Assembly: GCF_014212055.1 (NCBI RefSeq)
Contig: NZ_JACJVO010000016.1
Span: 136,143-200,142 of the forward strand
From: Cohnella zeiphila
GTDB lineage: Bacteria; Bacillota; Bacilli; Paenibacillales; Paenibacillaceae
Reading direction: 5' to 3'
Length of the DNA stretch: 64,000 bases
The position numbers and the translations under genes are program-made. The notes under the pieces were generated by a model. It was not told the origin of the DNA, did no database searches, and saw only the letters and a program-made list of their open reading frames with translations. This document shows positions 57,800 through 64,000 of this stretch, piece by piece. How positions within the stretch are numbered: the first letter of the stretch is position 1; each line of letters opens with the position of its first letter.

Positions 57800-58736
57800 C
57801 GCCGGCCCTCCTTTCGCCTTCCTGATTCCGAATGGCCTTCCATAGATGCGAAGCGGCCACATTCGCCGCGACCCGCTTCCGGTAATCCGCGGACTCGAAC
57901 GGATCCGGAGCCGGGGCGTACTGCTCCAGGAGGAGCCGATGCAGCGTCAGCACGGCGTTGTCGTCGGCCGCGGCGCCTTCGAGCCTCTCCTCGAGCAGCG
58001 GGAAGCGCTTCGGGATCGTCCGGCCGCCTCCCGCCGCCAGCCGAATATCCCGCAACCGGCCTCCTCCGTCGATTCGCCCTCGTATCGCCATCGTGACCGA
58101 GGAAGGAACAAACGTTTCGCGCCTGCCGATTTTCTCGTAAAATCCGAATGTCCGTCCGTTGCCGCCATCGCCGCCGTCCGGTTCCGCCGCTTCCAACGGC
58201 AAACGGATCCTGAGCAGCAGCCGGTTCGCGTCTTCCGGCCCGCCTCTCGTTCGCTCCAGCCACTCCGCCGCAGCTTGCGTCCGAACCTCCTCGCCTTGTT
58301 GCCATTCCAGCCGGGCTTCGTAAGCGAGAAGGGCCGGAAGCGAATCCCCGACTTCCGACAGAACGTTGCCGCCGATCGTCGCCAGGTTGCGGACCGGCGG
58401 GGCGGCGATCGCGCGCGCCGCCTCCGCCAGCAGCGGGAAGCGATTCTGCACGCCAGGTTCTCGCCGGCAGGCGGTCAGCGTCGTCAAAGCGCCGATCGCC
58501 AGCGCTCCGCCTTCTTCCTCGAGACCGCGCAGCTCCTTCACGGCCGTCAGGTCGATCAGGCCGGCGGGCACTTGCCGATCGCCCGCTTCCCATTGCGTGC
58601 GCAGCAGCGTTCCCCCGGAGACGTAGACAGCGTCTTCGCCGAACCTTCGTTTGAGGCGGCAGGCTTCTTCCGCGTTTTGCGGATGCCATACCGCCGGGAT
58701 TGGCGCCGGCATTCCGATATTTCCAGCCACGCGCAT
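57738..58736 (-). CDS. pucC: Xanthine dehydrogenase FAD subunit
   Basis: This 332-residue protein has the FAD-binding fold of the CO dehydrogenase medium-subunit type: YVSGGTLLRTQWEAG, then the second loop NLATIGGNVLSEVGDSLPALLAY. It transfers electrons from the iron-sulfur subunit to NAD. It is the promoter-proximal gene of the pucC-pucD-pucE unit, with promoter boxes about 35 bp upstream. The 62-bp overlap with pucD is long for this operon. Confidence 0.92.
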   Translation of the reverse strand: MRVAGNIGMPAPIPAVWHPQNAEEACRLKRRFGEDAVYVSGGTLLRTQWEAGDRQVPAGLIDLTAVKELRGLEEEGGALAIGALTTLTACRREPGVQNRFPLLAEAARAIAAPPVRNLATIGGNVLSEVGDSLPALLAYEARLEWQQGEEVRTQAAAEWLERTRGGPEDANRLLLRIRLPLEAAEPDGGDGGNGRTFGFYEKIGRRETFVPSSVTMAIRGRIDGGGRLRDIRLAAGGGRTIPKRFPLLEERLEGAAADDNAVLTLHRLLLEQYAPAPDPFESADYRKRVAANVAASHLWKAIRNQEGERRAGDAAQSREQRRPMADEAGRTG

Positions 58737-58766
58737 CAGCCCCTTTTTCTTGCGATTGTTATTCTC

Positions 58767-58795
58767 ACTATAGAATGGCGTCACTGTCCAGTAAA
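58767..58795 (-). promoter_or_regulatory. Promoter of the pucCDE operon
   Basis: On the minus strand TTTACT (58795-58790) and TATAGT (58772-58767) are 17 bp apart, within the 134-bp gap between pucB and pucC. A second TATAAT at 58875-58870 lacks a good -35. Confidence 0.5.
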
Positions 58796-58870
58796 CAAAT
58801 CTAACGTCTGTTTGTGCAACCTTCCAGCAACTTCTCCGTTCGATTGTGCTTCGCGCCTGTTTTGCTCAAA

Positions 58871-59569
58871 TTATATGTCATTCAATCTAACACAATGACC
58901 TCGCGAGTAGCGTCGAGCCCGTTCCATGAGGTCCGGCGTATCCACATCCATCAACCGCTCCGGTTCTTCGGCGGGAATCACCCGTCCGGCCCAATCGGGG
59001 CGCTCCAGCAGCCGTTTCGCTCCACGGTCGCCCTCCAGCCGGGCCACGTCTTGGAACGTCGCCCCGGCCAGCAGCACGGGCGGCATGATCGCGCCGCCGT
59101 CTCCGCTTGCCACGTAGTCCAGTCGCGGATCCGAACGCCAGCAGTCGACCAGGCCGCGCATCATCCCGGCCGTGACGAACGGCTGATCGGCCAGCACGAC
59201 GACGGCGGCGTCGCACCCGTCCGACATCGCGCAGCCCACTCCGCACCGAAGCGAATGGGCCATCCCCCGCCCGGCGTCCGCGCATACGACGACTTCCGCC
59301 TTCGTCCGCGGGATCGCCGCTTCTCCCTCGCTCCGCCCCGCCTCCCGCGCTCCTTTCCGCCGCAAAGCGCCGACCCGAACCGGCTCGGGCAGCCAATCGA
59401 GCGGATCGCCGGGACGGACGACGATATAGGCGGCATCCAGTCCTACGGCCAGAAGCGCCTTCAGGGCGACGGCCCCGAGCGGCACTCCGGGCAGCAGCTC
59501 GGCCGTCAGCTTGGCGCCGTTCATCCGCCGGCCGGCACCGGCAGCCAAATAGACGCCGGCGATCCTCAT
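58871..59569 (-). CDS. pucB: Molybdenum cofactor cytidylyltransferase-like protein
   Basis: This 232-residue MobA/MocA-type nucleotidyltransferase has VYLAAGAGRRMNGAKLTAELL (6-26) and ADQPFVTAGMMRGLVDCW. It ends in an MDVDTPDLMERARRY acidic metal-binding segment. It probably attaches CMP to the molybdenum cofactor for xanthine dehydrogenase. The ATG at 59569 follows GGAAGGAGGGAGGC and overlaps the pucA stop by 4 bp. Confidence 0.88.
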   Translation of the reverse strand: MRIAGVYLAAGAGRRMNGAKLTAELLPGVPLGAVALKALLAVGLDAAYIVVRPGDPLDWLPEPVRVGALRRKGAREAGRSEGEAAIPRTKAEVVVCADAGRGMAHSLRCGVGCAMSDGCDAAVVVLADQPFVTAGMMRGLVDCWRSDPRLDYVASGDGGAIMPPVLLAGATFQDVARLEGDRGAKRLLERPDWAGRVIPAEEPERLMDVDTPDLMERARRYSRGHCVRLNDI

Positions 59570-60585
59570 GCCTCCCTCCTTCCCGCCGACGATACCCGCA
59601 ACCGGCGGCGCCAGGCGATCAGCTCGGCCGCCACGCTGACGGCGATCTCCTGCGCCCCCTCGGCCCCGAGCGGCAGCCCGATCGGCGCCCTCACGAACGG
59701 AGGCGGAGCCATTCCGTCCAGCAGCCTCCGCACCCGGCTCGCCGAACCGACGATGCCGAGATAAGCGGGGCCGAGCGGAAGGACTCGAGCGACCATCTCC
59801 CGGTCCCTTCGCAGGTTGTGGCCGGCGATCATCACGTAATCCCCTCGGCCGACACGCAGCTCCGCGACGATCGATTCCGCGTCGCCGACGAACGTCGCGG
59901 ACTTCGGGAAACGCTCCGGACCGCATAGCGCCGGCCGCCAATCGGCGACGGCCGTGCGAAAGCCGATGCTTCGCGCCAGTTCGTCGACGGCGATCGCCTC
60001 GTCGCCCGCCCCGAAAATCACGAGACGTTCCCGCGGCAGATGGAGCGACGCATAGAACAGACCGCTTGCGCAGCCTTTGCCGGTTCCGTCTTCCCACGCC
60101 CCGCTTTCGCCCCCCGCGTTCCCTCCCGGGTCCGGGGCCGGGGACGGCCCGGCCGGCTCCGCCGCGTAAACGAGCCGGCCGCCCGACTCCCGGCGTTCCA
60201 GCCTCGCCCCCTCCCCGCCGCGCATAAGGCGGACAACCTCGCCCAGCGCCCGGCGCAGTTCGTCCGTCAACGGCTCCACCAGCACGCGCAGCATCCCGCC
60301 GCAGCCGATCTCCTCTCCCCAGACGATATCTTCTTCGGGACGCAAGTCGTACTCGACGACCGCATGCCGGTTCCCCGCCAGCACGCCTCCGGCCCGTTCC
60401 GCCAGATCCGCTTCCAGGCAGCCGGGACTGATGCTCCCGGCCTTCTCGCCGTTGGCCGCGAGCAGCATGGAAGCTCCCGCTTTGCGGTAGGAATGCCCCC
60501 GAACCTCGATCAAAGTCGCAAGCGCCGCGGCCGTCGGCCAACGTTCGGCCAGGGCGAATACCGTTTCCGTATCCATGGCTTCCAC
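59566..60585 (-). CDS. pucA: XdhC-family xanthine dehydrogenase accessory protein
   Basis: The protein has 339 residues from the GTG at 60585 (AGGAGGGG 6 bp upstream); the ATG nine bases later is less well placed. The N-terminal XdhC/CoxI domain has RGHSYRKAGASMLLAANGEKAGSISPGCLEADL. A variable Gly/Pro-rich linker follows, then a Rossmann domain with LVIFGAGDEAIAVDELARSIGF. XdhC proteins sulfurate and insert the molybdenum cofactor. It forms a coupled pair with pucB. Confidence 0.9.
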   Translation of the reverse strand: MEAMDTETVFALAERWPTAAALATLIEVRGHSYRKAGASMLLAANGEKAGSISPGCLEADLAERAGGVLAGNRHAVVEYDLRPEEDIVWGEEIGCGGMLRVLVEPLTDELRRALGEVVRLMRGGEGARLERRESGGRLVYAAEPAGPSPAPDPGGNAGGESGAWEDGTGKGCASGLFYASLHLPRERLVIFGAGDEAIAVDELARSIGFRTAVADWRPALCGPERFPKSATFVGDAESIVAELRVGRGDYVMIAGHNLRRDREMVARVLPLGPAYLGIVGSASRVRRLLDGMAPPPFVRAPIGLPLGAEGAQEIAVSVAAELIAWRRRLRVSSAGRREA

Positions 60586-60709
60586 GGCTTTCCCCTCCTG
60601 TACGCGAAAGCCGGGCGGCATCGCGCATGCCCCCGGCTTCCGGTCTTTCGTTCGGCGCGCCTTCGCGGCAAGCGCCGGTTCCCTTATACCTCCAAACCCC
60701 CCGATGGCG

Positions 60710-62125
60710 CTACGCTCTCGCCAACCGCGAGCGGCGGTAGTCGCTTCCCGTCAGCGCCGCCGCTTCCGTCACCAGCCGCAGCGCCGCCGCCTGCGCCTTC
60801 TCCGCCGCCAGCTCTTCGTCGACCCCGACGAGCCGCCCGCCGTCGACGACGACCTTTCCGCCCACGATCGTCATATCGACCGGCCGGGAGAAGCCCGTCA
60901 CGATCGGAAGCGCCATGTCGTCGAACAGCGCGCCGGCAAACTCCAGTCTCCTCGTGTCGATCAGGAACAGATCGGCCGCCTTGCCGACCTCCAGCGAGCC
61001 GATGCCGTCTTCCCACCCCAGCACCGACGCCGAACCGCGCGTCGCCAAGGCGAGCGCGCCGGCGGCATCGATCGACGCCGCGCCGTGGGACAGCTTATGC
61101 AGCAAATAAGCCATCCTCGCTTCCGTCAGCAGGTTGCCGCCGTCGTTGGAGGCCGAGCCGTCCACGCCGAGGCCGACCCGGACGCCGGCGTCGCGCATTT
61201 TGAGCAGCGGCAGAACGCCGGACGACAGCTTCATGTTGCTGGACGGGCAGTGGGCGACGCCGCAGCTGTGTTTGCCCAGCAGAGAAATTTCCCCGTCGTC
61301 GAAATGAATGCCGTGCGCGAACCAGACGTCGTCGCCGACCCAACCGTGCTTCTCCATGTATTCCAGCGGCCGAACGCCGAACTTTTCCAGACAGTACGCT
61401 TCCTCGTCGAGCGTCTCGGCCAGGTGCGTGTGCAGCCGCACCTTGTAGCTTCGGGCCAGCGCCGCCGATTCTCGGAGCAGATCGGACGTCACGTTGAAGG
61501 GAGCGCAGGGAGCGACGCCGACGCGCACCATGGCGAACCGGTCGGCGCTATGGTAGCGTTCGATGACCCGGATCGTATCCTTCAGCGCCACATCGTCGGT
61601 CTGGCAGACGACGTCCGGGGGCAGCCCGCCCTTCGACCGGCCGAGCGTCATCGAGCCGCGCGTCGGGTAGAAGCGGATGCCGAGCTCCGCGGCCGCGCGG
61701 ATCTCCTCGTCGATCAGCTCGCCGGAGATGCCGTCCGGAAAGCAGTAGAAATGGTCCGCCGCCGTCGTGCAGCCGGATTTGAGCAGTTCCCCGAGTCCGA
61801 CGACGGCGCCGATATGGACGTCCTCGGGACGCAGATGCCGCCAGATGCCGTACAACGTGCCGAGCCAATCGAACAAGCCGCATTCTTGAGCGAGCGGAAG
61901 GTTGCGGGTCAGCGTCTGAAACAGATGGTGGTGCGTATTGATCAGTCCCGGGTAGACGATCTTGCCCGCCGCGTCGATGACGGTGTCGGCATCCTCGTAC
62001 GGCAAGTCTTTGCCGATCGCGACGATCTCCTGTCCGACCGCGTACAAGCTTCCGCCTTCGACAACCTCTCGTTCTCCGTTCATGGTGACGATCGACTTCG
62101 CGTTTTTCACCAGCAAGGTCCGCAT
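60710..62125 (-). CDS. 8-oxoguanine deaminase-like amidohydrolase
   Basis: This 471-residue aminohydrolase has GLINTHHHLFQTLTRNLPLAQECGLFDWL (metal His pair, substrate loop), HTHLAETLDEE, AHGIHFDDGE and GLGVDGSASNDGG. The LTRNLPLAQ...LFDWL sequence is characteristic of 8-oxoguanine deaminases and hydroxyatrazine-type hydrolases. It would convert 8-oxoguanine to urate, joining the pathway at PucL. The start follows AAAAGAGGCGGTGCC. Substrate assignment is by motif and context. Confidence 0.82.
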   Translation of the reverse strand: MRTLLVKNAKSIVTMNGEREVVEGGSLYAVGQEIVAIGKDLPYEDADTVIDAAGKIVYPGLINTHHHLFQTLTRNLPLAQECGLFDWLGTLYGIWRHLRPEDVHIGAVVGLGELLKSGCTTAADHFYCFPDGISGELIDEEIRAAAELGIRFYPTRGSMTLGRSKGGLPPDVVCQTDDVALKDTIRVIERYHSADRFAMVRVGVAPCAPFNVTSDLLRESAALARSYKVRLHTHLAETLDEEAYCLEKFGVRPLEYMEKHGWVGDDVWFAHGIHFDDGEISLLGKHSCGVAHCPSSNMKLSSGVLPLLKMRDAGVRVGLGVDGSASNDGGNLLTEARMAYLLHKLSHGAASIDAAGALALATRGSASVLGWEDGIGSLEVGKAADLFLIDTRRLEFAGALFDDMALPIVTGFSRPVDMTIVGGKVVVDGGRLVGVDEELAAEKAQAAALRLVTEAAALTGSDYRRSRLARA

Positions 62126-62202
62126 GGCACCGCCTCTTTTCCTCGGAATCCCGAATCCGTTCCTTCCTACTTTACGGTTCGTTGCCGGCCTTATTCCGCG
62201 AA

Positions 62203-63528
62203 CTAGCCGATTTTGCCAGGGTTGAGCAAGCCGAGCGGATCGTTCAGCTTTTTCCGCAGCCGCATGCCCGGAACCGCGCCGCGGCCCCCGTTGTCCAGCA
62301 GCCACGTATGGGGATCGTAAATCTCGACGCCGATCGAACGGCACGTCTCGATGATGTAGTACAGCCGCTCTTCCGTGGTAAACCGGACGACCGGCAGCCC
62401 GTTCGGGAGCAGCCTCCCTCCCCCCAGCACCCATTCGAAGTGCATCAGCAGCTCGTCTCCGAACATCCCTTTCAGCGTTCTCAGCTGCTCCAGGTAACGA
62501 TCGGGGGAGAAGCCCGCTTGCAAGTACGTATAGGCGGGGTCCGCCTTGAGCGCCCACAGCGTCGTATGGTTCCACGTAAAATCGGACAGCCCGATCGATT
62601 TGCGGTACTTTTCCGGAGGGATGATGTGGCCGATGCCTCCGCCGTATTCGGCGGCCAGCCGCTTCAGCCGCGGCAGCGAGCTCTCGTCCGTCTCCGCGAA
62701 CACGACCGACCGGTCCGGGCTCAGCGCCTTCTTGAGCGGGAGAAAAAAGGACGGAAGCGGCCATTCGATCGGCGTGACGAGCCGCTTCGGAATGCCGCCG
62801 TCGCGCGCGAGCGCCTCTCCGAACCGAACGGCCGACTCCAAGTCGCCGAATTCGGCGACCGTCTGCATCCAATCCCTCTTCGGAGCGAGCGCGAGGACGA
62901 CCTCCGTCATGATGCCCGTCGTTCCGTAATTGTGGATGTAGTCGAACAGATCGGCTCCTTCGATCTCCAGCCGGCGCGGTCGCTCTTCCATCGTATAGAC
63001 GACGGCGCCCCGCACGTTGCCGTCCCACAGATTGCCCCAAGTGATCGAGCCGACCCCGCCGGAGCCGCCGCATACGAAGCCTCCGGCCGTCGCCTTGGCG
63101 TACGTGCTCGGATAGATGCGCAGCTCCTGCCCTTCCTCCCGCGCCTTCTTCTCCAGCGCGCCCAGCTTGACGCCGCACTGAACCCGCGCGAAATCCTCGC
63201 CGATCTCGAGAATGCGGTCCAGGCCGCTTAAGTCCAAGACGATTCCGCCCTCCAGCGGGATCGCCTGGCCGTAATTGCCCGTGCCCGCTCCCCGGACCGT
63301 CACCGGAATGCGATGGCGGTAGGCGAAGGCGAGCGCCGCTTCCACCTCGCCCTCGTTCTGAGGCGCGAAGACGGCGTCGGCTTTTTTATGCTTCAGCTTC
63401 CGGTCCAGCACCGGCGAATACCAATAGAAATCTTTTGAGAGCTTCTCGACCGTCGATTCGTCCGTATAGACCGGAAGACCGCCGAGACCGGCTCCGGCCT
63501 CCGCCTCGATTTTCCACGCTTGAGACAT
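62203..63528 (-). CDS. FAD-linked oxidase (PCMH/GlcD type)
   Basis: This 441-residue protein has a PCMH-type FAD-binding domain: VTVRGAGTGNYGQAIPLEGGIVLDLSGLDRI, then YPSTYAKATAGGFVCGGSGGVGSITWGN. It has a C-terminal cap ending in DPLGLLNPGKIG, which is the GlcD-like signature. It probably oxidises a hydroxy acid or similar compound; the partner acceptor is unknown. It lies between the deaminase gene and a fumarylacetoacetase-family gene, suggesting a breakdown branch for a carbon skeleton. The ATG at 63528 is weakly supported by GGCAGGTGGCG. Confidence 0.82.
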   Translation of the reverse strand: MSQAWKIEAEAGAGLGGLPVYTDESTVEKLSKDFYWYSPVLDRKLKHKKADAVFAPQNEGEVEAALAFAYRHRIPVTVRGAGTGNYGQAIPLEGGIVLDLSGLDRILEIGEDFARVQCGVKLGALEKKAREEGQELRIYPSTYAKATAGGFVCGGSGGVGSITWGNLWDGNVRGAVVYTMEERPRRLEIEGADLFDYIHNYGTTGIMTEVVLALAPKRDWMQTVAEFGDLESAVRFGEALARDGGIPKRLVTPIEWPLPSFFLPLKKALSPDRSVVFAETDESSLPRLKRLAAEYGGGIGHIIPPEKYRKSIGLSDFTWNHTTLWALKADPAYTYLQAGFSPDRYLEQLRTLKGMFGDELLMHFEWVLGGGRLLPNGLPVVRFTTEERLYYIIETCRSIGVEIYDPHTWLLDNGGRGAVPGMRLRKKLNDPLGLLNPGKIG

Positions 63529-63543
63529 GCACGCCACCTGCCT

Positions 63544-64000
63544 TTAGTCGTTAATGGCGCCCGAGACGGACGGTCTCGCCGCCTCCGGGCGAACGGGGTT
63601 GACCAGCGGAGCGAAACCGCCGATCCGGCACTCCGCGGCATCGCCTTCGCGAATGTCCGTCGAGCCCGGGGTGCCGGTCATAATGACGTCGCCGGGCAGC
63701 AGCGTCATCATCCGGGAGAAATAGGAGACGATGAACCAGGGGGAATAGATCATGTCGGCAACGGATGCGGAATGCGTTATGCGGCCGTTCAGAACGGTCT
63801 CCACCCGGAGCGAGCCGAGATCTTCGATCTCGCCCGGCGTAATCAATTCCGGACCGAAGCTGAAGAACGTATCGAAGCTTTTGGAACGGCCGAGAAAACG
63901 CGGGTTGCGGGCGTGGATATGCTGCGCCGTCATGTCGAGCGTCGCCGCGAAGCCCGCGATCACGCCGGGCGCCTCGGCTTCGCTCACGTATTTGCACGTT
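63544..64000 (-). CDS. Fumarylacetoacetate hydrolase-family protein, partial (5' end outside window)
   Basis: The C-terminal 152 or so residues of an FAH-family enzyme are present, and the reading frame runs off the window edge. It contains MTAQHIHARNPRFLGRSKSFDTFFSFGPELIT, the catalytic-core LNGRITHSASVADMIYSPWFIVSYFSRMMTLLPGDVIMTGTPGS, and a final beta-domain. Family members hydrolyse or decarboxylate beta-diketo acids such as 2-oxohept-3-ene-dioates. It ends 15 bp before the FAD-linked oxidase start. The metal-binding Glu residues of the N-terminal part cannot be checked. Confidence 0.85.
   Translation of the reverse strand, partial: TCKYVSEAEAPGVIAGFAATLDMTAQHIHARNPRFLGRSKSFDTFFSFGPELITPGEIEDLGSLRVETVLNGRITHSASVADMIYSPWFIVSYFSRMMTLLPGDVIMTGTPGSTDIREGDAAECRIGGFAPLVNPVRPEAARPSVSGAIND

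Overview
The window looks like chromosomal DNA from a GC-rich, endospore-forming Gram-positive of the Paenibacillaceae (Paenibacillus/Cohnella type). The evidence is a kapB-type phosphorelay gene, a tagO-type wall/teichoic acid gene, a CvfC-type HEAT protein, strong AGGAGG ribosome sites with several TTG/GTG starts, LacI-controlled sugar loci with carbohydrate-importer components, and a Bacillus-like puc set. I see no rRNA, tRNA, CRISPR array, phage or insertion sequence. Genus is an inference from gene content.

Positions 1-17 kb are mixed housekeeping: stress-type small proteins, a glycosyltransferase plus a (alpha/alpha)-barrel partner, TagO, an AEC transporter, KapB, a diacylglycerol glucosyltransferase-like enzyme, a TetR/membrane-protein divergent pair, an SH3-NlpC/P60 wall hydrolase, an ABC-F ATPase, an MBL hydrolase, CvfC and TerC. 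Several intergenic gaps carry tandem repeats and clear terminators.

Positions 17.4-38.8 kb form one minus-strand carbohydrate locus. It holds two GH172 (DUF2961) enzymes, two extracytoplasmic DUF4185 proteins (GH183-like), a GH116, a DUF6259 protein, a lipoprotein sugar-binding protein with two permeases, a zinc alcohol dehydrogenase, two LacI regulators, an L-fucose/D-arabinose isomerase and an AraB-type ribulokinase. GH183 and GH172 are the families reported for endo- and exo-cleavage of D-arabinan. FucI plus ribulokinase is a route from D-arabinose to D-ribulose 5-phosphate. My reading is a Gram-positive D-arabinan utilisation locus, aimed at mycobacterial-type arabinan or similar D-Araf glycans. 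Shared operators tie the two ends of the locus together.

Positions 38.9-41.7 kb hold a WYL regulator divergent from a DinB protein, then a small RNA candidate whose near-twin lies at 11.85-11.91 kb. Both have the same promoter architecture, the same C-rich 5' end and the same terminator. A Pro/Gly-rich repeat protein follows.

Positions 41.7-64 kb form a long minus-strand purine-catabolism cluster: guanine deaminase, xanthine dehydrogenase with its two accessory proteins, uricase, 5-hydroxyisourate hydrolase, OHCU decarboxylase, allantoinase, allantoate amidohydrolase, ureidoglycine-glyoxylate aminotransferase and two amidohydrolases. Downstream in the same orientation are three Rieske oxygenases and an NMT1-type binding lipoprotein. 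The Rieske set suggests a front end such as N-demethylation or oxidation of substituted purines. An FAD-linked oxidase and a fumarylacetoacetase-family gene, cut by the window edge, close the region.
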